NCBI GenBank assembly: GCA_951799425.1
Contig: OX637405.1
Coordinates: forward strand, 23,883,371-23,947,370
DNA: 64,000 bases
Reading direction: 5' to 3'
DNA from: Ilex aquifolium
Taxonomy: Eukaryota > Streptophyta > Magnoliopsida > Aquifoliales > Aquifoliaceae
The position numbers and the translations under genes are program-made. A model generated the notes under the pieces. The model ran no database searches and was not told the origin of the DNA. It saw only the letters and a program-made list of their open reading frames with translations. Shown here piece by piece: positions 22,151 to 37,200 of this stretch (position 1 is its first letter; each line of letters begins with the position of its first letter).

Positions 22151-24373
22151 GTTTGACGCCGTATGTGGAAACAACAGAGAATTTCGTATGTTCTCATAAC
22201 CTTGAATGGTGACTACCAGATTGATGGATGTGACCAGAAATAATCTTCCCAAGGAACAATGGTTCCAGGAGTTGCTCGAAGAATATAATCATGACCAGGA
22301 GCCCCTCAAACCAACAAGAGACAAGGAACTTTGAGAATGCTAAATCTGGAGAGGATTATAACATAATGAATAAGACAAAGGAAGGTTTGACCCAATAAAA
22401 TCAGTAAATATTACAAATGCTCGTTGGCCAGCCTCCTCAACAGGTCTCTCATTTAGGAGAAACTCAGTGTGATCAAGCAATAGACGACCACAACCACAAT
22501 GATACCTCCCGCCAGCAAGAGGAAAACAGTACCCTAGACTGGAAGTTCAGGGACGTTAATGATCGCATCAGAGATGTGCTTAACACAATTAAAATCAGTG
22601 CTCTAGAGACTATGGAGACCTTGGTTCAACTTTAGAATATCCATTCTAATATGATGTTACACATTATCCGTTGACTCCTAAATTTAAATTGCCTATAATA
22701 GATAGCTTTGATGGGCAGAAAGATACTTGGACCATCTAAAGACTTATAAGTCTCTCATACTGCTTCCAAACGTTCCAGACTAGATCATGTGCTGAGCTTT
22801 AACACAACGGTGGAATAGGTCCTCTTCCAAGTGCAAGATGACAAAGTTCTCTGAAGGTTGCGAACACCAGCATCCCTTAGGGAAAATAAAGGTAGAAGTT
22901 GTCGAGTAAGGTCTCGCTAAATTGGCTAAGCGTACCATACATTGGATATCGCTCGGAGCAAGACTATTTGCTGGATTAAGACTAACAAACCGACCATTCC
23001 TTATCAAAGGCCCAAACTTCAGGAGGTCCGGCAACCAGAGGTGAAATTAGCTCGGTGCGATGAGTCTCTTCAAGAATAGCTTGATTGGACCAAGATATGG
23101 AAGAAATCAGCCTGGTACATCAAGGAAAGGTGCCCAGACACAACCCACCAATTAATTTTTCAGACAAAGACCTTAAGGGATTTTGCTTTCCACATGATGA
23201 CATCCTCTCATCTCAATAATTGCATCAAATCACACTATCAGCAGGGTCTTGATAGATAATGGAAGCTCAACTGATATCTTTAGAAATGACTTTCATCAGC
23301 TAAACGTAGGATGGTGCAACTTGAGGCCCATCAAAGCTCTCCTCGTTGGTTTCTTAGGGGAAAAAGCTTATCGATTAGGAGTACTTTCCATCCCAATCAC
23401 CCTAGGGAATTCCCCTACAGAGGTCACCCACTTGGTGGTTTCGTGGTAATGGACTACCCCTATGCATAAAATATTATCCTCAGGCGACTAACTCTCAATG
23501 CTTTAAACACAGTCCCTTCGACATACCACATTCTTCTTCGATTTCCCACAAAGAATGGGCTAGGAGATTTTGGTGCGATGAAGCCATGGCTAGGGAGTCC
23601 TAAGTGGCTTCAACCAAAAGTAGCACATCAGTTGAGACATGCTAGGTAGAGAACATTGACCTAAGGAAGCTTGAAGAAGAGAAAAAAGCTTGCCCAGTGA
23701 TGGAGCTGCTCCCAATAGCCTTGGGAGGAGACTTGTATCGAATAACATACATGGAATCCGAGCTTCCAAAACATGTTAGAAGCAAGGTAGGGGAATTCTT
23801 GCACAATAATATGGACATATTTGTCTAGAGCCATGAGGACATGCTTGGAATAGATCCTTAGGTAATGGTTCACAGGCTCAACGTAGATTATTCTTTCAAA
23901 CCAGTTAGGCAGAAGATGAGGGTGTTTGACCCAAACAGAGCTAGGGCTATGCCTAAAAAGGTGGACAAGATCTTATATACTTAGCCTTATCATAGAAGTG
24001 CCCTACCCAGAGTGGTTGGCCAACGTGGTCTTGTTCAAAAAACACTAGAAAAAATTGATGTTTTGTATAGATTTGAAAGATCTCAACAAGGCTTGTCCAA
24101 AGGATTGCTCCCCACTCCCAAGAATTGATTTCCTTGCAGATGCCACAACATAAATTCAACTACTAAGCTTTATGGATGGATTCCATGGGTACAACCAGAT
24201 CCCCATGCATCTGAATGATAAAGAGAAGACCTCATTTGTTACATAGCAGGGGTTTTACTGCCACCAAGTAATGCCCTATGGTTTGAAGAAAGCTAAAGCT
24301 ACATATCAACATTTGGTCAACCAGATTTTTGAAGGCTTAATTGGGACGGCTATGGAGGCTTATATCGATTACA

Positions 24374-24851
24374 TGTAAACTTTGTTTGATCAAAGAAATC
24401 AATCATACCCTAATTCCTAGATCTAGAATAATCATGATTTTCACATTATCAATTATGCGGAATTAAAAGCATCATAACATCATAATCAACATAACTGGAG
24501 CCATAATCGCAAACCTTGAATTACTTGATCAAGAAATTGAACCATCCTTTGGTGTAACCTAAAAATCGGTTTCTCTCTCTTGACCTTTATTCTTACAATA
24601 CAGAACTCGATGGAGCATGTGTCTATTTATCGGTAGAGAGGGGACCGGTTCCCTAGTTCAACATAAACTCTACTATTCATCAAAGTAGAACTTTAGGAAA
24701 CCATTTATTCTCATTGACCAATCAGAAATCATTAGTTATACCGGTTAGATTAGAATTTGTAACCTTATCATTATATAACCAAAATTAATTATCTGATAAT
24801 AATCAGTAAAATCACATGTGCCAAATCAAGTGAGCCACATTAATTCTTACA
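24374..24851 (-). repeat. LTR of the nested copia (its 3' LTR)
   Basis: 478 bp, TG...CA, flanked outside by TTACA. It is followed inside by the purine tract expected of a 3' LTR on the minus strand. Confidence 0.9.
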
Positions 24852-27800
24852 TTCTCCCACTTGGCCCATATGATTATCTTACAATTGGGTCTAGCATGGT
24901 TTACATAAACGCGCAATAAATTCAATCCATCACTACCCTAATTTGGTCATCATAATATCACAATTAAACAATCCACTAATGCGAGTCATGGCGGTTGTAC
25001 ATCATTAACGCGATATAGTCCCTTCCATGTACCACAATACTAGCAATCTGTCTAACGTCACCTATAATTGAGAAGTATATATATAATAAGGTCCAACAAT
25101 AATGCCTTGTGCTGAAGGCTATTCTTTTTATAATTCAATCAATTTTATACATGTACGTACATTCTGAAAAAACAAGAAATATCGTAAACAGTTCAATTAA
25201 GAACTGAAAATGTCAAATAAATAATCATTATGCAAAATCCACAGCATTAAGTGAACAACCATTATGAGCTACAATCAAGACTCATTATGTTAACATCTTT
25301 AAATGTCTTTAGTAGCACTTTCTTTAATGGATTTGCAATCATGAGCTTCATGCTATTATGCTCTATAGACACTTAGCAAAAAACACATGTGAAATTATCA
25401 CGATAAGTTCCCAGTGACTAGGCCATAAAGTCGACAATTCCAAGTCCTGAGATTAGAATTTCGCATCCATAATCCATAAACTGTAGCCTCAAAACAAGCC
25501 ACAATTTAATTTTCATAATTGTCAATTACCACCAGATGATTAGACTTCTTAAATGTGAACATATAATCATTCATACATTGTAAATATCTTGTAAGCTCGT
25601 AATGATCCATTTCAGGATCGATTCGGTATTTACGTAATTTACCAACTGCAAGAATAATGTCCGACATTATACACATAAATGTATACATAAAACATTATGC
25701 AACAAAACATAAGGAATCTATTACATTCTTTGGACATTCTTACTGCTAACTTATTCATTTTACTTAAATTGGAGTAACATTAGCTAAATAGTTTTCCACA
25801 TTAAATCTCTATAGAATTCTTCTTATATATGCTTTATAAAACAACCCAAACAATCTATGTGATCGATCCTGGGACATTTAAATTACAATCACATAGGTTG
25901 TCTCACCATATCTTTCATTTAATATTTATAGAGAGAAACTTAATTTCATGTAATAATCTAAGATTACTTATGACAAACAACACAATATCAACATATAGAG
26001 TGAAAAACCTTACTGCCACTAACTTTAAGATATATATACACCAATAATGGTGCTTTCCTTAATACTTAAAGAAGAAATGGTATCATTGAACTTAAAATAC
26101 CATGGTGGAAAAATTTCTTTATATCTATATATTGAGCTATTAAGTTTGCAACTCAAGAATTATTTCTCTTATTGAGAACCCTTTAGGTTAATCTTTATAG
26201 ACTTATCCACCTAAACTTTATTAAGAATAGTTTTCACATTCATATGGGTATAACTCTAAATCATAATGAGCTACCAATGTCATAATGATTATTAGTGAGC
26301 CCTTCTTGTATACATGATAGAAGACTTCTATGTAATCAATATCTCATTTATGAGTGAAACCATGGGCCATAAGTTTGACTTCATAACTAGCAAGATTTCA
26401 AACTTCATTATGGTCTGTTGGTTTCAATTAAATCATTCATGGCATCAATCCAATTAGCAAAGTCATTAATTTTTATGGCTTGTGAAAACGAAATTAAATC
26501 TTTACCTATCCCTAAATCAAAATCAGATTCTTGTAGATATATCATGTAATCATTCGGAATAGCTTATCTTATTTCTATTAGAGATTATCTTAATGTTACT
26601 CTTGTAATTTTTCTACTTTGATTTATTGGTGACAATCTCAATATGAAGTGGTTAATCATTAATTTGTTGTTCAACATTGTCAAATCATTCAACAATTGTG
26701 GGAACAACATCATTACAAGTTATGGGTATAACCACTTTCAATGTGATTTATCACTCCCACTGATTTCATCATTCTTAATAAATCTGACATTATCAATACA
26801 TATAATTCTCATACTGTAGGTAGGATAGTAGAACCTATATCCTTTGGAATTTTTTTCTGGTAAACGATAAAGTTACTATTAATCATTCTAAAATCCAATT
26901 TCTTTTCAGATGTCTCAAACTCCAAGGGCATTCATCCATAAATAAGAGTAATGAGAAATCACGTAATATACTCCTAATCATTTCTACTATGTTGTTATTA
27001 TGCTTATTAGTCATACCATTATGCTACCACATACTAGACATAGGGCGTTAAGTAGAAATACTATACTTTTCAAGGAGTTTAATAAATAGATAAAGTCATT
27101 ATCTTTAACCATTATACATTCCCTAATATGTATCACCTATCCATGACTTCCACTTTTCTATATAACTACCTTTCAACTTTAATAAGATGTACCTTAATGA
27201 AGTTCTCTACTTGAAATTTTTATGTAGTATATTGAGATAACAATAATGTGAAAAATCATCTATAAATATGATACCAAATTCTTTATGTGTCTGTATAGAT
27301 AAGTTTAAAAAGTTTTACACTTCTAGAACCCTTTTTTGGTGTGTTTGATTAATTTTTCCTTAATAGAATATGTACACACTAAATCAATAAAATTTTAGAT
27401 TAAAAACAATATCATATTTGATTAGTTTCTTCAACCTTTCTCTAATTATGTGACCTAGTCATTTATGTCACAACATAAAGAATTTTTCATTTATTGGACT
27501 ACAGTAGGTTCTAAACATTATGATGCAGGGTTAAAAGAGACTCAGAAAATAAATCATTATGCTTTAATTTATACAAACCATTTTGAAGAATACCAGAATG
27601 CTAAAAAAGGTATTCTTAAACAAACTAACAATTTATTATCATATTTGAAAAGATTAATAATCATCATGAAGTTTAGATAAGAAAATCAAACTTCAAAATA
27701 CTAGGAACATAAATTATTATATAAATTATGATTGATATTTAGAAACAAACAAAAAGTCCCAACCATCTTAAATTGGGCTTTGACCAGATTAATCATAGAT

Positions 27801-30384
27801 ATCAATTTATGATTTAACATTTTGAGTTATCAGAAATCCCTAACATCGAATTTGAAACATTTGTTGTAGCCAATTCAAGTCGATCCATAATGTGCTACTA
27901 GAATATTCTTCTTTAAGGTTTGATTCGAAACATACAAAAGCTTTAATGCTTATCTTTCTTTTCGAATGATGCCATTCGTTTATATCAATCATTTTAAAAA
28001 TGTCTCAACATTTACATAAATGACACATTATTTATTTCTCTTATGAGCCTAAGTAGCTAAATAGACTCTTGTTCTTAGAATAGTACCGTAAGTTCTTAAG
28101 TCTTGTTTCTTCTTGAACATACATAATAGACATACATTAGCATACTACATAACATCAATATAGGTTCATATCAAGAGACGAAGAGTTTAAATTAAATTAC
28201 ATAAAAGAACTCGACTATCCTTAAAACCATCAACTTAGTAGCTAAAATTATGAGGACATATTTATGCATCCCACATGTACTATCAAATTTCATAATGGTA
28301 AGTTCAGCCATCAGTGTCCAATAAGAAACTCATCAATAGTTCAATAACATTCTTGCATAACTATATAACATTAATAAGCATTATCCATCTGCGAAAGTCT
28401 TAACCTAATATTATTCATAATTATCATTCGCATAAACATAATGCCTAGTCTATTTGATCCCTTATAGGCTTTGTGCAGAGCCCTTTTCATTAAAACTACT
28501 TGATTTAGTAATAGCAGTTAAGTGTCAGACAAGTAGTCAAAATACATAAGTGAAATTGAATTTGTTCACATCAATATGAAAATACTCATTCCATTAAGTA
28601 TCGAACTAGACAAAGTATGCGATTGTAACAATACATGAACTAACAATAAAAGAAGGTAAATGCTCACTACATTAATACTTTGAGTCCTCTATAAGTTTAA
28701 CCATGAGTTAGAATAAATACATATTCTAAGAAGTAATAAGTAGTACTATTGTGACTTTCCTTTGGGTAGTAATCACGATAAGGAAGACGGTAATCAACCA
28801 CTGTCATTTTGTGATGTTCTCATGCAAGTACAACACCTAATACATTAACCATTATGGTGATTCTCTCTCACCTAATATGACTAATTGATAATATATTCAT
28901 AATTAGGTAGGTCTGTCACCTTTGGGCATCCGTTCCACACCCATTATGAATATACACCAACCATTCTATTCCAATTAATTAATCATTTGAAAGGTGGTGC
29001 ACCTTTGGGCCGATTCCTAATATCCAAATGATCAAGAAACTGCGATTTGCAAGTCATTATTTTTAATACCTGGATAATGGGTATTAAATATCAATTATAT
29101 GACTTAATACTTATTAGTCATTCTAGTTGGGCCACTTTGGCAGCTACCGAACTATATCATAATATAAACATTAAATCAAAATAATGACGTTGTACAAACA
29201 ATTATTTTAATATCACAAGATAATGGATATTAAAATAAATTATGCGATTTGATATCTAAGCCATTCTAGTTGGGTCACTTTGGTGACTACTGAACTATAT
29301 CATAATATAGATCTCAAATCAAAATAATGACATATCATAAATTATTATTTTAATATCTCAATAATGGATATTAAATATCAATTTTGTGATTTAATATCTA
29401 TGAGTCATTCTAGTTGGGTCACTTTGGTGACTACCAAACTATATCATAATATAGATACCAAATCTTAATAATAATTTTGCATAAATAATTATTTTAATAT
29501 CTCAATTAGTTGGGCCACTTCAGTGGCCACCAAACTACATCATAAAATAGATATGAAATCGAAATAATGACTTTTCATAAACCATTAAATGAATAATCAT
29601 TCACTAGCACAAAATAATCCATTAGATCAAACTAAAAACATAAATGGATAGCTTGTGAGTTTTGTACATCATGGAGGGCACAATAGATGAACAATAATAA
29701 TACAATAATACATCATGGTTACTCAGTCTTGAAAGTGCCCAATCAACAATGACATAAAATATTATGTCATAATTGTAAGTGTGAGTTTCTGAATAATACA
29801 ATTTCGGATCAAACATTGAGAAGGCCAGTCTATCACAAACAAGAGAGGTCTCAAATATGTACAAATATATATATATATACACATATGTGTGTATATTTTC
29901 CTTTCAGTATTTTTCACATGGTTCACAGTGAAATACACCTACGTCATAATGAGACAATAATAAGATGCCTTGACACTATCCATAAGTTTGACCCACAAAG
30001 AAAATCTGCTAACAAAGGGCTAGTGTTTTAATTGCAATTTGATATCACAAAGGAAAACAATAAAATAATAACTCCAAGAATCATATTTTGCCTATACTGG
30101 CTGGAAGTCAACGAGAAGCACACAGTATTTGAGCATATTCTTGATCACATAGTCAAGAAGTCAAACGATTTTTTTCCACGAAAATAATGGTACATTAGTT
30201 CAATTATGACAGAAACCAAATTGTTTTTGTCGCAACATACCCTTTTGGTATGCATCAATGACATCGAATCAAATTCTAGTAGGATGAACAATATAGCTAT
30301 CATCATCGATGCACAACAGACAATAAAAAATATTTTTTTTAATAGAAAATCATGAAGGTTCTTTACACAGGCTCTGATACCACA

Positions 30385-30861
30385 TGTAAACTTTGTTTGA
30401 TCAAAGAAATCAATCAAACCCTAATTCCAAGATCTAGAACAATCATGATTTTCACATTATCAATTATGCGGAATTAAAAACATCATAACATCATAATCAA
30501 CATACCTAGAGCCATAATCGCAAACCTTGAATTACTTGATCAAGAATTGAACCATCCTTTGGTGTAGCCCGAAAATCGGTTTCTCTCTCTTGACCTTTAT
30601 TCTTACGATACACAACTCGATGAGGCATGTGTATATTTATAGGTAAAGAGAGGACTGGTTCCCTAGTTCAACATAAACTCTACTACCCATCAATGTAAAA
30701 CGTTAGGAAATCACTTATTCTCATTGACCAATCAGAAATCATTAGTTCTAGCGGTTAGATTAAAATTGGAAACCTTATCATTATCTAACCCAAATTAATT
30801 ATTTGATAATAATCAGTAAAATCACATGTTCCAAATCAAGTGGGCCACATTAATTCTTACA
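30385..30861 (-). repeat. LTR of the nested copia (its 5' LTR)
   Basis: 477 bp, about 93% identical to the left copy by eye, with the initiator-Met primer site adjacent on the inside and TTACA outside. Confidence 0.9.
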
Positions 30862-31558
30862 TTACATGCTGGTAAAGAACCAGCTTGCCGAAGACTATGT
30901 GTCTCACCAAGATGTTGCCTTCAAAACCTTGAGGAGATATCATATGAAGCTGAACTAATCCAAGTGACTCCCAGCTGGTAGTTAAGTAAATCTAAGGGGA
31001 GTATGAGGCAAAGGATGGGGGAATGACAACCCACTTGTCTAAGATAAGAAAAACCACATTGCACAATTTGAAAGTTTCAATATAATGCAAATCCCACGAG
31101 TAAAGAATTGTCATGCTAATTCTCTAGCACAATTAGTCTCATCTTTTTATAATGATCTCCCTCATATAATACATGTGGAGCTCCTCCGAATGCCAAACAT
31201 AAATGAGGAGAAAATTGAAGTCAAAACAGCTCAGCAAAAAGAGGGATGAACCTAATCTCTCATTTTGTACTTGGCGCATGGAACTTAACCACCTGGAAAG
31301 ATAGAAGCCCATAAATTTTTCTAAAAGGAAAACTGGTATCCGAATATTGATGGAGTCCTTTATAAAAGAAGTTTCTCCTTTCCCTACCTGCATTGCCTAG
31401 AGTCTAAAGAAGCGGAGTGCGTTTTTAAGGAAATTCATGAGGGAGTTAGTGGCAATCACTTGGGAGGAAGAACTCTAGCTTCAAAGCTCTTCTCCAAGGA
31501 TATTACTAGTTTATATGGGTGCAACTTGGGTGGGTTAAGGGATCAACCCTAGTCCAAC

Positions 31559-34226
31559 TGTCACACCCCATCCCGAGATGGAAGTATAATTCGACAGGTG
31601 GTAATACCTGCGCCTGTAATGCAAGGAAGCATTTGAAACCAATAATACCAACCACTAATCTCATAAAAGAGATAAACCATACAACTCTATGACAGAGTAC
31701 ACAACTTTGTAACTCAATACAACACAAAGAATTAGGGAATTCATCCCTTATATCAACAAAGAAACGAACACTCATGTACAATATGTACACAACCAATTTC
31801 CTTAACCTCTCATCTCGACTCTGCTAATGCTGTAATGGACCCAACTCCAAACTTTAGCTTCTTGAAAATAGATATTTTTTTGAGTGTATTGTGCATCATA
31901 ATAAATGAAAATACTGAAAATATGGATCAAATATCATTTTACCAAAATATGTTCACAATCTGAGGAGAACAACAAAATCAAAGTGTTTTCAACTCACTTT
32001 GAAATCTCATAATCACTGTCAAAATAACAACATAATAAATATTCCACGTGTCATGAGTCAATAACAACATTTAAGCAATGTCAGGTTATAAACAACATTT
32101 AAGTAATGTCAAGCTATCTACAACATTTAAGCAATGTCAAATTGTTTCACGACAACTGTGCAGTGTCCAAATCAACAACATGTGAGCCACGTCAAGTTAT
32201 TAAAAACTCTAGCATAGTGGATACTACTCAAATCACAAGTTTTTCAACAATCCACAAGCTTTTCAATAAATCACAAATTTTTCAACAAAACATATTTGAT
32301 CCATTATTTGCTCAGTTCAACATAAATCATGTCATCAAAATTTCATTTCACATAGTAAAATAAATCATAGTAGTCATATACTTTTATTTTCAATTTATTA
32401 TGAAGTAGTACACTTCACCTGTTACAGTCAACCAACACACCACTCAGCTTTATGCTCGATCCATAAGTGGAATCGATATAGTATCTTCTGGACCTAACAC
32501 AAATCATAGAACCGTACACAATGAGTTTCAAGTCCAAATAACTCAACGGATGCAAACGAATGCTTATGAGAATATTTCATTTTAAGTTTTGTTCATTCCG
32601 ATATAACTTGACTTAGATCATGAAAACTCTAATCCCATGGCTTATTTTCATAATAACTCAACATGAAACCAAGTGAGTTAGAAAGTAAGCTTCTTAGGGT
32701 TTCTAACAATAGGTCATAAGCTTAAAACAACCTCCCATAAACCATGTTCCGATTAGTTTCCAACAAGTTTTCAAATTCAATAAGTGGGCTGTTTTTAGCT
32801 ATTTTTAAACTAAAAACTGAATTTATACATGAAAAATATGATGTTCTAACACATACCATTAGAAAGGTCTATGAATCTAGTTTCCAACAAAATTGACGGT
32901 GTGTCAATCCGAGTTTTTTATAAAAAGTTATGCTCATTTTACAAAAAGGTGTCAAAGTTTTCTAATATCCATCATATTCAAATTTTTTAATATTTTGTTT
33001 CTTTGATCCAACCCAATTCAATTTATTTCATACCACATTCAACTCAAATAAGGTAGGGTCACTTAAGCCCCATTTCCGCTCATTCACTTCACTAAAATAT
33101 TTTCTTGAACACTTTCCGTGCGTTAAAGTGTTATATGAACCCATCCCTCAAACTTAATTAAAATAGGCTTTTATCCTCACAAAATTAGCAAGAGATCAAG
33201 TTAATTACAAAGTAGGCTTCCTAAGCTTTGCAATCATCGGTCATGAACTAAAATTGGAGTTCTATGTGAAGGGTTATGTTCATTTGTTTATAAAGGTACT
33301 AAGCTGATTTTTTTTCATCAGTTACAACATTTCAGTCAACTTCAAACAGATGCCAGTTTTCACTCAAAGAGAATTAGGTTTTGTACCATATATGGTTAAA
33401 AAGATCAATGACTTTGTGTTCTAACAAAAAAAAAAACGGTGCACAAACCCGAATTTTCTAGAGAGAGTTATCACAGTTTTTCCACCGAGTATCCAAGCTG
33501 TTTGTTAAAACTGGGATTACTGTCACCATCTCTATTCTTCTACCCATGAACCAAAACTCACTTCAATCTACTCCAAAATCAATTAAAACCCTTCTAACAA
33601 TCTCCCATAATCTTTCAATCATCCAAAATAGGTTTGGGTATCGATGTAAAAAAAAATTAAGCTCTTTCAACAACTAAACCATAATTTCAGCTTGTAATTT
33701 TAAATAATTTCATCAACTAAGCATGAAATTCTTCTTTCCTTCAGCCTCCACCCGAAAGATTTTCAATTGAAAGAAAATATAAAATAAACAAAACAAATTC
33801 ATTTAAAGAAACTGAACCGATAGATATGAAATTCAAACTACGACGAAGAACATACTCAAATTTTATAAGAAACAGAGATAATTTCACCATTCAATTTGAG
33901 TTGAAACTCACATTTTTCCTTTTGTTTTCTGTTTCTTTTCCTTTGTTCCTTCACCGTCTTACTCTCCCTTATCTCCTTCTTATTAGTAAGTATTTTTTTT
34001 TTAGGAGGGGGAGGGGGGAAGGGGACTTGAACACTTGACCTCAAGAAGGCAAAACCTTCATAAGGTAAGGAGTACCATTGGACCAAAGGCCTAGTGGTTT
34101 CTTATTATTAAGTAAAACTACACTTCATTCCCCTTTTATTCCAATGAATTAAATTGTAGCCTCATTCTTTATACTATACTTCCTTTTAATTCCCAATTTC
34201 ATTATAAATTAAATCGGGGTCTTACA
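31559..34226 (-). repeat. Long LTR of the chromovirus, with SINE inside
   Basis: 2,668 bp including a SINE of 106 bp and its 16-bp duplicate. TGTCAC...CTTACA on the + strand. No gene is supported inside; the open frames are shadows. Confidence 0.7.
33993..34098 (-). mobile_element. tRNA-derived SINE
   Basis: Read on the minus strand it has an A-box-like GGTCCAATGGTA, a B-box-like GTGTTCAAGTCCC about 35 bases later, a C-rich body and a terminal A-run. A 16-bp target duplication with one mismatch (TTCTTATTAGTAAGTA at 33977-33992, TTCTTATTATTAAGTA at 34099-34114) frames it. It was inserted into the chromovirus LTR. Confidence 0.88.
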
Positions 34227-37200
34227 ACTCTTTCCCCCTTAACAATTTTCGTCCTTGAAATTAATCAACATGATGCTATGGTAACTTCCATGTTTAAATG
34301 CTAAGACCAAGAGTTATCCCAACATCAATCCAATCCTCTGTCTACCTATTCTTCTTTTTCAACACCCAAACATTATATAATCCAGAATAAAAATTAACAT
34401 AGCTGCTACACTTCCATTATATGAGTCTAATCCACAACATAGTATGTAATCATAAATTACCCAACTGACCTAGATCACCAACTAAAACAAAGGTCATCCA
34501 TAGAGCTGAGGTCATTTATAAATTAAAGGTATTACATAGCAAATGTATTCAAATTTTCAAGCTTATGATAGGCAATTCATACTCAGAGCATCCAATCACA
34601 AATTCAAATCTTAATTACTAGTTCTTCCGCTGCCAATCATTAATCTTTTTTGTTTCCTCTCTTTCTCAAGTAGCTTACTTAGCTGAGTAACTTTTCCACA
34701 ACAACTGGCCAACAGAATGGTCCTTCTACACCAAAACTTATTTGCTCCTCAACATAAATAAGATTTTCCTTTAACTCAATAAGTTGTTCAACCAATATAT
34801 AAGAAGAATCGAGTGTATATGTATACTTCCTGAACATAACAACATAAAATATGTCGTGAACCAACCTTAAAGTTGTAGCATCAATTTTCTCTGTAATCTC
34901 ATATGATTAAATATATCTCGACTAAACTTTCCCTCTTCATCAAATCTTAACACACGTTGTTCGTGTCATATTTTTATAAATTCTTCATCTTTCATTGCAC
35001 ATCCTAACATGTCTCATTTGCTTATCAGCACAAGTATCACCCACCACAAGTTTTAAATGTTTCATTTGCTTATCGATAACATACATTTTCTATCTAATTT
35101 ATAGAACCTTTAGATTTACATGAATCACTTCATCTTTTCCTGTAGTTATACATCTCAACTTAGGTTCACATATATCTGTTTCCCACATATTTCTATTTCC
35201 GTCATATTACTCCAACACATCGGGGTCTTTACCATAAAGTGCCTATATGGTGTCATCCCAATACTACTACGACACTTTTGATTAGAAGCAAACTCTACTG
35301 AAGACAAATAAGTATCCCATCTACTTTTTAATTTCTAGCACACCAGCGCGAAGCGTAACGTCAAAGAACATATAACATGCTCAGACTTCCCACCAAATTA
35401 TAACGATAAACTATACTGAACTTCAAAGTGTTATACCCAACATGTTGTAAACTAGGCCAAATTTAATTGTAAGTTTTGAATCTCCATCTGCTTTACTAGA
35501 TAAAGGTGTTCCACACAATCATACATTCCCATCAAATAACTCTAACCATACCTCCATATGAATATGTAGGTTTAATTTCCAAAATTGACCGGTCTCCATC
35601 AATCAATCCATATTAACCCAAATAGATTCATGCTCAATTTATATCCTGAAAGTCCCCATATAGAAAATTTATATTAATATGCTCTAATTTCCATTCAAAA
35701 ATTGAGGGTAATAAACATGTAGGATACTGATATCCAGTCTTTATCCATCAATGCATTACACATTGACTACAAATTCAGCAATTTCTCTTTTCATTCGAGT
35801 TAACCAACAATAGTTTCTCAAATTTCAGTATGATTTCGTACTCTTTGGATGCACCATATACACAAAATTATCAGTTGTATCTATAACATCTCTCTTCAAC
35901 ATAGTATCCCTTGGTACGTAACTAAGTGCAGAAATATAACATAACATCACCCGAAAACACAAAATATATCTTTGCTATCATGTTACTAAATCTCTGTATA
36001 TATGCCAATCTTTTTGTTATAGCTTTCTAATACGATCTACCTATTAGAGTTTAACTTGGAATTGTGCTGATAATATATCTACCCCCAGTCAATTTCATAT
36101 GTACCCCCTTCAATCTTAAATCCATAAAATTATTCACATAGGTAAATACGATGCAGTATTCCCAATACTTTTATGCTCAATGCATCAGCAAGAACCTTAG
36201 CTTTTCCTGCATGATCATGTCTAGAATAATCACAATCCTTGATCATTTTCATCCATATCATTTGCGTCAAATTCATCTCTATTTGAGTCAAAAAAAAATT
36301 CTAACTCGATGATCTACAAGTCATATAAATGAATAATGTCTCCATTACTTTAAAGCAACCACAATATCAATGAACTCCAAATCATGAGTAGTGTAATTCA
36401 TTTTAGTGTTTTTTTCTAATAGTCTGAAGGCATAAACAATCATCCTACTATGTAATATCAAATCATAGTCCAACATCTAATGAGAAGCATCATTGTATAT
36501 CACATATCCACCACTAGCAAGTGTATAGTCAACACTGGGCTAAAAATTAATTCATGCTTTCACATTTGAAACTATTTTCTCAAACGTCATCCCATTCAAA
36601 ATTTGTACTATTCTTGTGTCAAATGTGTTAAAGGTATTGTTAATATTGAAAATTCTTGTGCAACCCAATGATAATAGCCAACTAAACCCAAGAGATTGTA
36701 AATCTCCATCATTGTAGTTGATTTTTTCCACTTTATCATTGTATAAACTTTCTTACAATCAACAAAAATACCATCACCAAAAACTAAATGGCCCAACAAA
36801 ACAACTCAATTTAGCCAAACTTCACATTTACTCACCTTCGCATGTAATTTTTTTTTTAAAGTCTCATTAACAATTCTCAAATGATGTATTTGTTCTTCCT
36901 TACTACGGGGATACACAAGTATAACATCAATGAATACAGTAACATATGAATCTAGTAAAAGTTCAGATACCCAATTTAGTCAACCCATAAAAACAGATGT
37001 AGCGTTTGTCAACCTCAACGACAACAAAAAAAATACAAAATGACTATCCCAGCTTGACAAACTATTTTCATAACATACCATTTCTTTTTTTTAAATAAGG
37101 ATAACCTAACATAATAAGATCAATATTACTACATACTCTAGCTCCTCACAACTGATCAAATAAATCATTAAAACCAAGTAAAAGATGTTTACTGCTTGTG

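Larger units (their letters stand above)
24374..30861 (-). mobile_element. Ty1/copia element, complete ends, decayed interior
   Basis: LTRs at 24374-24851 (478 bp) and 30385-30861 (477 bp), both TGTAAAC...CTTACA. A 5-bp target duplication TTACA lies at 24369-24373 and 30862-30866. Minus orientation is shown by the initiator-Met primer site TGGTATCAGAGC (minus, 30371-30382) and the polypurine tract AAGTGGGAGAA next to the left LTR. A minus-strand stretch at 25505-25690 still reads like copia RNase H (DIILAVGKL... MNDYMFTFKKS). About 35 LTR differences by eye (7%) suggest roughly 3-6 million years. It is heavily broken. It sits inside the RT region of the Tat (+) copy. Confidence 0.9.
21564..31558 (+). 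mobile_element. Old Tat-lineage gypsy element (+), truncated, holding a nested copia
   Basis: The 5' LTR is 21564-22150 (TGTTGG...CCAACA, 587 bp). The primer site GTTTGACGCCGTATGTGGAA lies at 22151-22170 and is a diverged version of the young element's. Then come gag remnants (about 22200-22900), protease (VLIDNGSSTDIF near 23245-23280) and RT (about 23880-24373). A copia insertion splits the RT at 24374-30861, and the Tat sequence resumes at 30867 with the end of RT, second RNase H (about 31020-31140) and the integrase zinc region (about 31430-31520). It stops before the chromovirus LTR at 31559, and no 3' LTR remains. It is old and heavily broken, with many breaks. Confidence 0.8.
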
